Positions 16,893 to 26,063 of a DNA stretch of 46,454 bases are shown piece by piece. This DNA comes from Paenibacillus fonticola DSM 21315 (GTDB lineage: Bacteria; Bacillota; Bacilli; Paenibacillales; Paenibacillaceae). Position 1 is the first letter of the stretch; every line of letters starts with the position of its first letter. The notes under the pieces are model-generated. The model saw only the letters and a list, made by a program, of their open reading frames with translations, searched no databases and was not told the DNA's origin. The stretch is taken from positions 76,025 to 122,478 of the forward strand of contig NZ_KB907264.1 in the NCBI RefSeq assembly GCF_000381905.1, in the 5' to 3' direction. A program made the position numbers and the translations under genes.

Positions 16893-17108
16893 ATGGCCAT
16901 CCGTCGTGGAGCTGTAGAGCAAGATTACATTATTGAGCGTGTCACAGACATATTTCAATGCAGAGTTCTGTGGAGCGAAGGGCGTCCATGCCTGGAGTAT
17001 CGGAATGCCGAAGAACTGGAGCAAATCTCGGAGTATGTCCAAACTAATTTTGAAGTAGAACTGCTGGATGTATTTTTTACAGCGGTGGAAAGCTTGCCGG
17101 CAGACTAG
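16893..17108 (+). CDS. small conserved-looking protein, 71 aa, unknown function
   Basis: An ATG behind AGGGAG opens a 71-codon frame. The product is acidic with two cysteines (C23, C31) and no membrane segment. DYIIERVTDIFQCRVLW suggests a strand-helix start, and ELEQISEYVQTNFEVELLDVFF a helix and strand. The frame is flanked by non-coding DNA, and codon use resembles the neighbours. I do not recognise the family. Confidence 0.65.
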   Translation: MAIRRGAVEQDYIIERVTDIFQCRVLWSEGRPCLEYRNAEELEQISEYVQTNFEVELLDVFFTAVESLPAD

Positions 17109-17185
17109 AGTGGACTATTCTGTTTAAACCCAACGAAACCTGCTTAGATAGAAAAAAGTTCGCGGTTCGAACCACAGCAATTGAA

Positions 17186-17216
17186 CATGGCCCTATAATG
17201 TGCTTACAGGGCCATG
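17186..17216. terminator. 9-bp hairpin between convergent genes
   Basis: CATGGCCCT (17186-17194) and AGGGCCATG (17208-17216) pair exactly around a 13-nt loop. It lies between the 71-aa gene and the convergent stalk-domain gene, so a two-way terminator is likely even without a T tract. Confidence 0.5.
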
Positions 17217-17241
17217 CTAAAGAACACATCAGGCATGCCTC

Positions 17242-18207
17242 TTATCGATAATCTGTTCGTACTTCGCCCGGCAGCGTAAATGCCATGACTCCTTCCGAAT
17301 TGGAGATTGTCCCGCCAACAATACGTTCGTAAGCAAGCCTCGTGTATTGGTAATTTGTATCGATCATCCCGTATTCGGCACGACTGCTGTCGCCAAAAAT
17401 ACCATACGAATAGAACAGCATATTTTTGTTAATTTTAGGCGCATTGCCTATGGAGTTTGTAATGCTCGTTCCCTTGAGGGTCTCCGCGTGACCAGTAGAG
17501 GGATACTCAAAGTTAGCTTGCCAAGTACATACTAGAAAGTTATCCTGCAGTTCGACCCAGGATATCGTATCTCCGTAAGTGTAGTAAAAGCCCAACACCT
17601 CGCCTTCCGGAAAAATAAACGAAGTATCGTAGTTTTCATCTACAAACTTGGTCTCCAGCGGGGGGTTTATGTAGTGAAGGGACTGAGTGAGCCACCGAAT
17701 CTTCGCTCTCGCCTCTTCGAGAGAACCACGATACAAGATCTCCTTAGTCTCCTCACTAAGCGGCGAGTGAATTTTAATCACCCCTTGAGTCCATTCCACC
17801 TCATATCCAAAGGTATGTGCAATCAGGCGCATCGGAACATAAACGGTTCCATTTTTTAATTTGGCTGGCGCATCCAGGTCTAGAGCTATATCGCCGGGTC
17901 TTATCCCCTGCAAAGTGGCCTTTTTGGCACCGGGCTTCAAGCTTAGGCGTTCTCCCCATTTCTGTACGGTGACCGTGGATGTTTTGGAATTCCATTGGAC
18001 CTGGGCGTCCAGCGCTTCGCTAATAATACGCAGCGGGACCAGAGTCCGTCCGCGATCCGTGATGACGGGCAGGCGCTCGGTGATTGTTTTTCCTTCTACA
18101 ATGAGCTTGGTGGCAGGTGCAGAGGCCGCATAGGCCGGTGGAAGGTTAGCAAAAAGTACAACAAAAGCTACCGCCGCAAGGACGGCGTGACGAAGCCAGT
18201 TCTTCAT
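17242..18207 (-). CDS. secreted protein with N-terminal stalk (copper amine oxidase N) domain
   Basis: A 321-aa protein with ATG at 18207 behind GGAGGTAACG. Residues 1-27 are a signal peptide (NWLRHAVLAAVAFVVLFANL, then AYA-AS cleavage site). Residues about 33-150 are the copper_amine_oxidase_N-like 'stalk' repeat, recognised by RTLVPLRIISEALDAQVQWN, SKTSTVTVQK and later VPMRLIAHTFGYEVEW. This domain is used by many Paenibacillus secreted proteins as a wall-associated module. The C-terminal 170 residues are of unknown function (GFYYTYGD, then FYSYGIFGDSSRAEYGM). The protein at 41005-41976 has the same size and layout. Confidence 0.88.
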   Translation of the reverse strand: MKNWLRHAVLAAVAFVVLFANLPPAYAASAPATKLIVEGKTITERLPVITDRGRTLVPLRIISEALDAQVQWNSKTSTVTVQKWGERLSLKPGAKKATLQGIRPGDIALDLDAPAKLKNGTVYVPMRLIAHTFGYEVEWTQGVIKIHSPLSEETKEILYRGSLEEARAKIRWLTQSLHYINPPLETKFVDENYDTSFIFPEGEVLGFYYTYGDTISWVELQDNFLVCTWQANFEYPSTGHAETLKGTSITNSIGNAPKINKNMLFYSYGIFGDSSRAEYGMIDTNYQYTRLAYERIVGGTISNSEGVMAFTLPGEVRTDYR

Positions 18208-18466
18208 GGTACGTTACCTCCGTGAAAATTTTTCATTTCTACTGTATTAGACGCATAAAGGGTTTGGAAAGTTTTGTTAGAATGGATTTATGGAATATAT
18301 GGCAAGTGAAAAAAAGATTCAAACACTATCATGGCCGTGTGCAGTCCTAATAGCCAAAGGCACAAGTTGAGGGGAAAGGGATTGAGATGAGCTCTATACC
18401 CGAAGCTAGCGTACGTTCACCTAAATGAGAAGTTTGTAGTTAGCTAGCAGATCAAGTAGGGCTTCA

Positions 18467-18491
18467 AGCCGCTCTTAGAGCGGCTTTTTTT
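18467..18491 (+). terminator. strong intrinsic terminator
   Basis: AGCCGCTC/GAGCGGCT with a TTA loop is followed by T7. No convincing plus-strand gene ends upstream; 18208-18466 holds only a 13-codon frame (MSSIPEASVRSPK, starting near 18387) that I would not call a gene. Confidence 0.75.
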
Positions 18492-18713
18492 GCTGTTATT
18501 GGACTAGTTCTATCATGAACTCCTCCATCTTCTTCGCGACGGGTGGAACTATCGGATGGATAAGGATTATGGGAATTTGGTTAGGTGGTGCGTTGGAGGC
18601 TTTAGGGGTAATTCTGTGGCTGTGGGGAATAATAATACATGTTGTCATTGGTATATGGCTAACTTTGCAATGTAAAAATGTATTCATTACAATGATGGAT
18701 AGGAGTGATAGAT

Positions 18714-19964
18714 ATGAAAAAATTTATTAATGCCAATATCTACGGAGATCCAGAATCTCATGAATTATTAGTGGAGAACGGTCAATTTAAAGCCATCGGT
18801 AATCATTTAGACAACGCAGATGAAGTGATTGATTTACAAGGCCGTCTGGTGCTGCCACCTTATGTTGACCCTCATTTACATTTAGATTATATCTTTTCAG
18901 GGCTAGGCGAGGGGAATGCCAATGTTTCAGGTACGTTGTTTGAAGGGATTCAGCGTTGGAGTGATAATAAAAAATCATTGACGGAAGAATTAGTGCGCGA
19001 GCGTGCGATTAAAGGAATTCAGAAAGAATTGAGTAAAGGGGTTCAATTTATTCGCACACATGTAGATATTACTGATCCTAATCTAACCGGGATGAAGGCT
19101 CTAATTAAGCTGCGGGAAGAATTGAAGGATATCGTTACACTACAGCTTGTAGCCTTCCCTCAAGAGGGATTTTTTAGATACAAAGGTGCAGAACAGTTAA
19201 TGGAAGAGGCGCTGAAAATGGGTGCTGACGTAGCTGGTGGCATCCCTCATTTTGAAATTTCCTATGAACATGGTGTTGAGTCATTGAAACTTATCGTAGA
19301 CATGGCCATAAAATATAACGTCATGATTGACATTCACTGTGATGAGAACGATGACCCCAATAGTCGGTTTTTAGAAGTGTTAAATGCGCTTGTCATGGAA
19401 AAGGGCTATGGTATATACACAACAGCAAGCCATACCTGCAGCTTTGGTTCAGTAGAGAACAGCTATGCAAATAAAATGTTAGGTTTATTTAAAGAGTCAC
19501 AAATTAACTTTATTTCTTGCCCTACAGAAAACGCGCATTTACAAGGACGTGGCGATACTTATCCCAAACGTCGTGGCCTAACACGAGTAAAAGAGCTATT
19601 AAATAACGGCAATAATGTCGCCTTTGCTCAAGATTCGATAGCAGATTACTGGTATCCCTTAGGGAATGGAAATATGATGAACATTTTAGACAATGGAATT
19701 CATTTAGCACACTATACACATATTGATGAAATCAACAAGGCGTTCGACCTGATTACAATCAACGGCGCAAACATCATGAGAGTTAACGATGAGTATGGCA
19801 TTGAAGCAGGAAAACCAGCAAACTTTATCGTCTTAGATGCAAAAGATGCATATGAAGCTATTCGTGAGCGTGCAGAAGTACTTGCATCCATTCGCAATGG
19901 TGAATATCTGTTTAAACGTGAACCACAAAGAAATGAAATAGAAATTGATTTCCTAAAACAATAA
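18714..19964 (+). CDS. cytosine deaminase-family amidohydrolase
   Basis: A 416-aa protein starting at ATG 18714, 8 nt after AGGAG. Metal and active-site motifs of the CodA group are in order: HLHLD with H54 and H56; VAFPQEG with Q150 (as CodA Q156); IHCDEND with H208 and E211; ASHTCS with H240; and QDSIADYWYPLGNGNMM with D307. It is a cytoplasmic enzyme that hydrolytically deaminates a cyclic amidine, most likely cytosine to uracil, although close relatives act on isocytosine or other pyrimidine-like rings. No permease or pyrimidine gene is nearby; a terminator follows directly, so it is a single-gene unit. Confidence 0.88.
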   Translation: MKKFINANIYGDPESHELLVENGQFKAIGNHLDNADEVIDLQGRLVLPPYVDPHLHLDYIFSGLGEGNANVSGTLFEGIQRWSDNKKSLTEELVRERAIKGIQKELSKGVQFIRTHVDITDPNLTGMKALIKLREELKDIVTLQLVAFPQEGFFRYKGAEQLMEEALKMGADVAGGIPHFEISYEHGVESLKLIVDMAIKYNVMIDIHCDENDDPNSRFLEVLNALVMEKGYGIYTTASHTCSFGSVENSYANKMLGLFKESQINFISCPTENAHLQGRGDTYPKRRGLTRVKELLNNGNNVAFAQDSIADYWYPLGNGNMMNILDNGIHLAHYTHIDEINKAFDLITINGANIMRVNDEYGIEAGKPANFIVLDAKDAYEAIRERAEVLASIRNGEYLFKREPQRNEIEIDFLKQ

Positions 19965-19994
19965 TAAAGTTCCTTGGATCATCCCTAAAGCGTT

Positions 19995-20030
19995 ATCCCC
20001 CTGAACATTATGTTTAGGGGGATTTTTATT
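19995..20030 (+). terminator. terminator of the deaminase gene
   Basis: ATCCCCCT (19995-20002) pairs with AGGGGGAT (20016-20023), extended by an inner GAACA/TGTTT stem with a 3-nt loop, then T5. Confidence 0.85.
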
Positions 20031-20062
20031 TGGGATTCGTAATTTAATAGCGGATTAATCAA

Positions 20063-20566
20063 CTAGTCGATTGCTACTAGCTTCCAATTTCCCTGGTCAT
20101 CCTTATTGAAATAGAAAAACTTCGCGTATTTTATAATATTGTTATCTTGCAAGGCTGTTCCAAGAACTCCTACGGATATGCGTCCACTCCGATCTTCTTC
20201 TAAGCTATCTATTTGATCGAAGGTAGCTATCGTATCAAATACATACATACTATCCTCTAATGTCACAGCATCTATAAATTGATTTTTAAATTTTTCTCTG
20301 TCTTTATTGACTAAGGCTTCCAAGGTTTCTTTTAAAACCGTCTTGATTTGTTCATTCATTAATGGCTCATTGACCGAGTCCCAATCAATGAAAACTCCGG
20401 GAGTAAAATCAATAGCGGAATTCTCCGCATTTTCTTGTACTGAGTTAGTTCGTTCTTTTGTAATGGGGGTAGATGAGCTATTGGGGGCTGTATTAGTTGT
20501 GTTACCACATCCACTCAAAACGCCAGCCACAAAAACAGCAGTAATAATTAGGTTTTTTCTTTTCAA
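20063..20566 (-). CDS. lipoprotein of unknown function
   Basis: A 167-aa protein from a TTG start 8 nt after AGAGGTTAG. The N-terminus KRKNLIITAVFVAGVLSGCG is a lipoprotein signal with lipobox LSGC (Cys20). A Ser/Thr/Asn-rich linker (about 22-50) leads into a compact domain of about 110 residues. Features such as LKETLEALVNKDREKF, a central acidic SLEEDRSGRI and the end QGNWKLVAID resemble small NTF2-like or DUF4878-type extracellular domains; this is only a resemblance. It is divergent from the small membrane protein at 20773. Confidence 0.8.
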   Translation of the reverse strand: MKRKNLIITAVFVAGVLSGCGNTTNTAPNSSSTPITKERTNSVQENAENSAIDFTPGVFIDWDSVNEPLMNEQIKTVLKETLEALVNKDREKFKNQFIDAVTLEDSMYVFDTIATFDQIDSLEEDRSGRISVGVLGTALQDNNIIKYAKFFYFNKDDQGNWKLVAID

Positions 20567-20703
20567 TAAACTAACCTCTTTTCCTGGTTTATTGATTAAG
20601 ACGCTTTAGAGGCGCGAGGAGTTTCCGATATATGTAAAACTGATTCCGCACAATATTCTAATTTTTAGGTTATAATCTTCTATAAATACCCAAGAATTAA
20701 ATC

Positions 20704-20739
20704 AAACGCCTGTAATATCGCTGATATTCGCAGGCGTTT
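20704..20739. other. stem-loop between divergent genes
   Basis: AAACGCCTG (20704-20712) and CAGGCGTTT (20731-20739) pair, with an inner AATATC/GATATT stem. It lies 33 bp upstream of the TTG start at 20773, so it would be in that gene's leader if transcribed from further upstream, or it terminates inward transcription. Confidence 0.55.
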
Positions 20740-20772
20740 GTCATAATAACTCTGCATAAGGAGGAATGTCTT

Positions 20773-21153
20773 TTGACTAGGATGATATCATCCATCATTT
20801 CTGCATTCATTCTATCTCTTGTATTCACTATGATTAGCCATACGAATGAGGACAATGTCTTATCTTACACCTTTACAAGTAAGTTTTTGACCGGGTTTGT
20901 CATTTTGTTGGCCATATATTTATTTATTGCAGTTCCTATATCTATATTTATCGATTTAAGAATCAAGAAGTATGGGAAATTCGCCCATCTGTTGCTGTAT
21001 TGTCTCGGAGGATTCATTATGGGTGGACTGTTTTTATTGATCAATCCTACATCGAATCCCATGGCCGGCTTTCGTTTAACTTTGCTATTTGCATTGGGTG
21101 GTGGGGTGTTTTCTATGGTGTTGAATGTTCTTCGGCTGTTTGTGAGAAGGTGA
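20773..21153 (+). CDS. small integral membrane protein
   Basis: A 126-aa protein from a TTG start behind AAGGAGGAATG. There are four hydrophobic stretches, at about residues 3-20, 37-60, 70-90 and 98-121. Short basic loops (LRIKKYGK, LFVRR at the end) suggest cytoplasmic loops. No motif or family is recognised. It is followed at once by a decayed XRE gene fragment. Confidence 0.7.
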   Translation: MTRMISSIISAFILSLVFTMISHTNEDNVLSYTFTSKFLTGFVILLAIYLFIAVPISIFIDLRIKKYGKFAHLLLYCLGGFIMGGLFLLINPTSNPMAGFRLTLLFALGGGVFSMVLNVLRLFVRR

Positions 21154-21170
21154 GTTTGGGGCTTTCTAGT

Positions 21171-21262
21171 ATTTATCAAGGACGGATTGAGCTTGGATGG
21201 GACAGTGGGGACTAGTAGGTTCATTAAGAAGGGGCCCATTGCTCGAATTGAAAATGGTGGGT
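21171..21262 (+). pseudogene. remnant of an XRE regulator related to the gene at 1893
   Basis: ATT TAT CAA GGA CGG ATT GAG CTT GGA TGG at 21171 reads IYQGRIELGW, and from 21238 another frame reads IARIENGG. In the intact gene at 1893 the matching segments are IHQRRIELGW and IARIENGG, 60 nt apart between equivalent codons; here they are 52 nt apart and out of frame. The turn between them is scrambled and no start or C-terminus is present. Confidence 0.7.
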
Positions 21263-21421
21263 TGAGGTTTAAAGGAAAGAGACGATCAACGCTTAGTGAA
21301 CAGTTAATCAAAGGTGCTCTCCCTCACATCATGTTTGGACTATAATATGTATAACAAGATGCATAAACGCTATATTTCAAGATATATTTATTAAACTCAA
21401 CTTTCACCTGGAGGAACGGAA

Positions 21422-23635
21422 ATGTCATTACCGACTGAATTAGCATCTATTTTTCGTGTGAAGCAAAAATCTTACAAGATGGTACTCGTGCTCTCTATGA
21501 TTGGCATTTGGCGCGAAACCCAGCAAAGGTTTATATCGTTAGATTCCATTGCGGAACGGTTTTTAAGCTACTGCAGAGATCGGGAAGTTAATAATCTAAT
21601 CGTGGATATTCCACCGAATAGTATGGCTTCTCGTTGGTCAGAGGTGAGTGCTACGCAAGTGAAGGCGATATTAGATACCCCGGTCGAGGCTCTTAGAAGT
21701 ATTCTAGCTAAAAACGACAGGAATGAGCTAACATTCACCTATGCGATATGGGACGGAGGGGAGGAAGTTCTGACTGAACTCGAAAGATATGCGAACCGGG
21801 AATTAGAGTCCTATTATACGGAGCTTCAGTCTAACTCTTTCTCTTTAAAGGAGCACCTGAGCCAGATATTACTTACATATAGAACGGCTAAGCAGGAACC
21901 GTTTGCGAATCATCCTCTGGGGACAGCTTTTCGCAGAACGATTCCCGAAGGAATAAGGCAATACCCGTTTATCTCAGATCATATTCGGGTTCAAGGTTCT
22001 GTAGGTCAAGGAAATTGGGCTACCGTTCCCTGGATTGCATTGATGGATACACGTCTTACGGGATCAACTCAATATGGCGAGTATTTAGTTTATCTTTTTG
22101 CAGAAGATATGAGTTCTGTCTATTTAACCTTTAATCAAGGTGTGACTAAACCTATTCGTGATCATGGGAGAAGGGCAGGTTACACATACCTTGAAAATAA
22201 AGTCGACCAAATAAGAAAACAGTTGCCTTTGGTTGGCTTTACAAAGGACGACCGAATTGAGTTAACCACAAGCGGGCTAGGACGTGATTACCAGGTATCT
22301 ACCGTTGCCTACGTCCGATATGATAGCAATAACCTTCCAGAAAACGAACAGCTTGTAGCTGACTTAAGGCGGATGATGGGGGATTATCAGATATATGTAC
22401 AAAGTCAATTGCAGACGGCGCATGAAGAGGTAGATGACCAAATCGAGGATGAGGAGTCAGAAGAAGTGGAGACACTGTCCGTAACAGAACGGCTGTCACA
22501 GATACGTTCATTTATTCAGAATAGAGGATTCTCGTATCCAGATGGATTAATAGAGAATTTTTATCTTTCTATCAAAACAAAGCCGTTTGTCATACTAGCT
22601 GGGATATCAGGCACGGGAAAGACAAAATTGGTTAAGCTGTTTGCTGAAGCGATGGGGGCAACCGTGCAGAATGGACAGTTCGCGCTTATCCCAGTTAGAC
22701 CTGATTGGAGCGATCCTTCAGACTTATTAGGATATAAGGACTTATCAGGAACCTTTCGTCCTGGGCGATTAACGGAAGTGCTATATGAAGCATCTAAGCC
22801 GCAAAACCGCTCGAAACCCTACTTTATTTGCTTAGATGAAATGAATTTAGCCAGGGTAGAGCATTATTTTAGCGATCTTCTCAGTGTATTGGAAACCCAG
22901 GAATGGCGAGATGGTGAAATTGCGACGGCTCCATTAATTTCAGCTGCTTCTCTATCTTCGGAGGAGGATCATCAGAAGTACGGGGACCTATCGCTTCCTG
23001 ATAACGTGTATTTCATAGGTACGGTCAATATGGATGAGACCACCCATCCTTTTAGTAAAAAAGTTCTCGACCGAGCCAATACCATTGAATTTAACTATAT
23101 CAATTTATTGCAGCTTCCAGATGAAGTGGTGGGAGAGACGATAACAGAAGCCGTTGCTCCGAATTCCTTTTTAAGAAGTGATTTCCTTCAGCTTGTCGAC
23201 GCAATGGAAGAGAACAGGGAACTCATTTCTGAAACGACACAACGTCTAGCTCAATTGAATGAAATTTTAGAAGGGATACACGCCCATGTAGGGTTTCGAG
23301 TTCGTGACTCCGTAAGCTTCTATATGATATACAATCGCCGTGACAACTTAATGTCGGCTGATGAGGCGTTCGACCTTCAATTACTTCAGAAAATATTACC
23401 TCGAATCCAAGGGAGTAGCTCAGCAGTTCGACGAGTTCTTTTGGAATTGTTGAAGGTGTGTTTAGATCGACCTCTTGCCATCAACGAACTAATGGAGGAC
23501 TTATCCCCAGTATATAATGAGGCGGAGTTTCTCAATGCACAGTCGCAGATCAAATATCCGCAAAGTGCCCGCAAGATTGTGTTCATGTTACGGAGGTTAG
23601 AAGAGGATGGATTCACTTCATACTGGTTATCGTAA
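21422..23635 (+). CDS. McrB-like AAA+ ATPase/GTPase of a type IV restriction-like system
   Basis: A 737-aa protein with ATG behind GGAGGAACGG. Residues 1-130 start with KSYKMVLVLSMI, a helical module also seen fused to nucleases. About 150-300 is an MrcB_N/DUF3578-type domain (VPWIALMDTRL, GEYLVYLFAEDMSSVYLTFNQG). An acidic linker (338-352) precedes the AAA+ motor: Walker A GISGTGKT (394-401), Walker B FICLDEMN (468-475), and TVNMDETTHPFSKKVLDRA (534 on) in the place of McrB's NxxD signature. McrB proteins recognise modified DNA and translocate with a McrC nuclease; the partner is encoded next, overlapping by 29 bp. Whether it uses GTP or ATP cannot be read with certainty. Confidence 0.88.
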   Translation: MSLPTELASIFRVKQKSYKMVLVLSMIGIWRETQQRFISLDSIAERFLSYCRDREVNNLIVDIPPNSMASRWSEVSATQVKAILDTPVEALRSILAKNDRNELTFTYAIWDGGEEVLTELERYANRELESYYTELQSNSFSLKEHLSQILLTYRTAKQEPFANHPLGTAFRRTIPEGIRQYPFISDHIRVQGSVGQGNWATVPWIALMDTRLTGSTQYGEYLVYLFAEDMSSVYLTFNQGVTKPIRDHGRRAGYTYLENKVDQIRKQLPLVGFTKDDRIELTTSGLGRDYQVSTVAYVRYDSNNLPENEQLVADLRRMMGDYQIYVQSQLQTAHEEVDDQIEDEESEEVETLSVTERLSQIRSFIQNRGFSYPDGLIENFYLSIKTKPFVILAGISGTGKTKLVKLFAEAMGATVQNGQFALIPVRPDWSDPSDLLGYKDLSGTFRPGRLTEVLYEASKPQNRSKPYFICLDEMNLARVEHYFSDLLSVLETQEWRDGEIATAPLISAASLSSEEDHQKYGDLSLPDNVYFIGTVNMDETTHPFSKKVLDRANTIEFNYINLLQLPDEVVGETITEAVAPNSFLRSDFLQLVDAMEENRELISETTQRLAQLNEILEGIHAHVGFRVRDSVSFYMIYNRRDNLMSADEAFDLQLLQKILPRIQGSSSAVRRVLLELLKVCLDRPLAINELMEDLSPVYNEAEFLNAQSQIKYPQSARKIVFMLRRLEEDGFTSYWLS

Positions 23636-26015
23636 TGGGACGGTAGAGTTACTACGGATCGAGACCAATCTATTTAACTTATATATTCAGGGCAAGCCGT
23701 TTCACCCCACGGTAGAGGCATTACAGCTACACCGGGATGAGGAGGGTGCCCTGGTAAATGCCCACTGTCGTATAGAGAAATTCTCCTCCAATCTAGAGAT
23801 TAGCTCCATATCGGTCTTCTCGCCAGAGGAGAACGGTTTGCAAGCATGGGAAGAGGGCCAAGCCTGCGCCCCTCTTTTCTTCGAGACGCAGGCTTATGAA
23901 ATTGTAGTGGAGAAAAAGCAAGATGTGGCTATTCAGTTTTATCATGAGAATAGGTATTTAAGAGAGGCGGTAAAGCCACTCGGGAAAAATATATTATCTG
24001 GTATTTTGAACTTCCAGAATGAGGTTGGATTTACGGAATTAGAGCTTCGTTTACATGGACAAGCGCTCATGCAATTACAGTTAGAAATTTTTCCGACGAA
24101 GATGGATTATAAAAAGGACTATGAAACGATACTGAGCGATGTGAATCAACAAATTTATAATCTGTCCTTTGATTTTTTGCGGAAAACCTATCATTTGACA
24201 GGGCTAAAAGATACCACCCAGCAAAGTATGACAGAGTTTTTTGCAATCTTAAGACATATGTTTCAGCATCTGGTTCAGGCCGTGGAGCGCATCAAGAATG
24301 CGCCTCACATTAAGACGAATATCGTGAATCAGAAAGTAACCTCTGGTAAGGCAAGACAGGCTGGGAAAGGTAATTTAGCTTACCTCTCTAGACATCCGGA
24401 GCTGTTTGTTAGGGATAACAAGAACGGAATTGTTCAGATTAATGGTCAAAAAATGTATCCTACTCATGTATTGGAATCAAAAAAGTACATGGACTTCGAT
24501 ACAGGGGAGAATCGCTTTGTTCGGTGGGTTTTAATACGGATTTCAAAGAAATTGCAAGCTCTTCGTGTTCGGTTAAAGTCCGTAGAGCGTACTTCCGACC
24601 CTCATCTATTAAGAAGTGTAGATCTAATGGAATCTCAGCTACAAAGGCTGCTACGATACGACTTTCTGGCAGTCGGCGAGATGACGCATATGTCAGTATC
24701 CCTTGTTCTACAGATGGCACCTGGATACAGAGAGGTATACCGTTGTTATCTCATGCTGATGAAGGGCCTCTCGGTGCAAGGAGATCTCATTCGTTTGTCG
24801 TTAAAGGACTTAGCCCAGTTGTATGAGTACTGGTGTTTCCTGAAAATTCACGATTTATTAAGTCGTAAATATGAACTCATCAAACAAGACATCGTCAAGG
24901 TGAATCGTTCAGGGATTTTTGTGAAGCTCGACAAAACTCAGAAGTCCAAAATCATGTATCGGAATCCCCAGAATGGTGAAGTATTCACGCTTTATTATAA
25001 TTCACTACCAAGGGGAGAGCAGACCCCTACGGTGGGTCAGATGCCGGATAATGTTCTGACCTTGAAAAAAAGCGATTCATCGATTGAATATAAATATATT
25101 TTTGATGCGAAGTATCGCTTAAATCCAGCTTATGAGGGTACTCCGTACCGGAGGATGTACACCAATCCTGGACCTGAGGAATCAGATATTAATACGATGC
25201 ACAGGTATCGGGATGCCATTGTATATGGGGATGGACAACAAGAATTGGAACGTAGCATGTTTGGGGCCTATGTTCTATTCCCCTATGACAATGAAGAGCA
25301 GTTTCGCGATCATAAATTCTATAAAAGTATTGAGCTCGTCAACGTGGGAGCCTTCCCATTTCTACCTAATGCCACAAGCCTGATGGAGAAGTTCCTGGAC
25401 GAAATCATCATGGATAGTCCAGAGAAGGCTTATGAGAGATCTACCCGTCCACGTGGGACGAAAGAATACTATTCCAATAAACTTGAGGGGAAGAATGTCC
25501 TTGTTGGTTCATTGAGAGAGCCCTCCCAACTGGATGTAGCTCTGTCACGTCGATTCTATCATATGCCGCTTAAAAATATCGTCGATCACAAGCTCCTCAC
25601 CCAAATAGAATATATCGCCATGTGCCAGTCCCGTAGGAAGTTTCAGGAGCCAGGAAATACGGGCATCCATTGGTTCGGCCGGATTCAGGATTGGAAAGTC
25701 GTTCGAAGAGGAGAGATTACAGAGCGGCCTGCCCGGCCAGGCACAGAAGAGGAGCTATATGTTAAATTTACGATTGAACGCTGGGAACGACGGGACAAGC
25801 CCATTGCCTTAGGTGGACAGGGCATCTATACCTGTCTGTATACGAGCAAATACATGTTTGATCGTGCCAATGAAATTGCGGAATTGAAGCTAGAGAATGA
25901 TGAGGATCTGAGAAAATGGCGCGAAGTCCGAAGAGTCGGCAAGGTCAAAGTAGAGCTGGATCATACAGATGTCGATTTAGCAGCGTCTGTGGTGGGGATT
26001 CGGGTGGAGGAGTAA
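23607..26015 (+). CDS. McrC/DUF2357-like nuclease subunit, long form
   Basis: An 802-aa protein, about twice the length of E. coli McrC. The start ATG at 23607 lies inside the McrB-like gene behind a GGAGG, so translation is coupled. The N-terminal half is helical and matches the DUF2357 layout (ARQAGKGNLAYLSRHPEL, then LLRYDFL). The nuclease is PD-(D/E)XK: YKYIFDAKYRL with D500 and K502, followed by the HRYRDAIVYG motif usual in McrC-type enzymes. The last 250 residues are an extra domain of unknown role (WFGRIQDWKVVRRGEI). It probably cleaves DNA when driven by the AAA+ partner. Three genes in a row (21422, 23607, 26064) look like one operon. Confidence 0.85.
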   Translation: MDSLHTGYRNGTVELLRIETNLFNLYIQGKPFHPTVEALQLHRDEEGALVNAHCRIEKFSSNLEISSISVFSPEENGLQAWEEGQACAPLFFETQAYEIVVEKKQDVAIQFYHENRYLREAVKPLGKNILSGILNFQNEVGFTELELRLHGQALMQLQLEIFPTKMDYKKDYETILSDVNQQIYNLSFDFLRKTYHLTGLKDTTQQSMTEFFAILRHMFQHLVQAVERIKNAPHIKTNIVNQKVTSGKARQAGKGNLAYLSRHPELFVRDNKNGIVQINGQKMYPTHVLESKKYMDFDTGENRFVRWVLIRISKKLQALRVRLKSVERTSDPHLLRSVDLMESQLQRLLRYDFLAVGEMTHMSVSLVLQMAPGYREVYRCYLMLMKGLSVQGDLIRLSLKDLAQLYEYWCFLKIHDLLSRKYELIKQDIVKVNRSGIFVKLDKTQKSKIMYRNPQNGEVFTLYYNSLPRGEQTPTVGQMPDNVLTLKKSDSSIEYKYIFDAKYRLNPAYEGTPYRRMYTNPGPEESDINTMHRYRDAIVYGDGQQELERSMFGAYVLFPYDNEEQFRDHKFYKSIELVNVGAFPFLPNATSLMEKFLDEIIMDSPEKAYERSTRPRGTKEYYSNKLEGKNVLVGSLREPSQLDVALSRRFYHMPLKNIVDHKLLTQIEYIAMCQSRRKFQEPGNTGIHWFGRIQDWKVVRRGEITERPARPGTEEELYVKFTIERWERRDKPIALGGQGIYTCLYTSKYMFDRANEIAELKLENDEDLRKWREVRRVGKVKVELDHTDVDLAASVVGIRVEE

Positions 26016-26063
26016 GGGCGGGTTGAATAGGTAGTTTAAAATTCTAGGAAAGTTGAGATCCGG

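Noticed and set aside
17155..17180. tRNA T-arm-like sequence GGTTCGAACC
   Set aside because: No acceptor or anticodon stems can be formed around it.
18515..18730. Hydrophobic 71-codon frame upstream of the deaminase
   Set aside because: No ribosome site, and it overlaps the deaminase start; could be a membrane peptide but cannot be supported.
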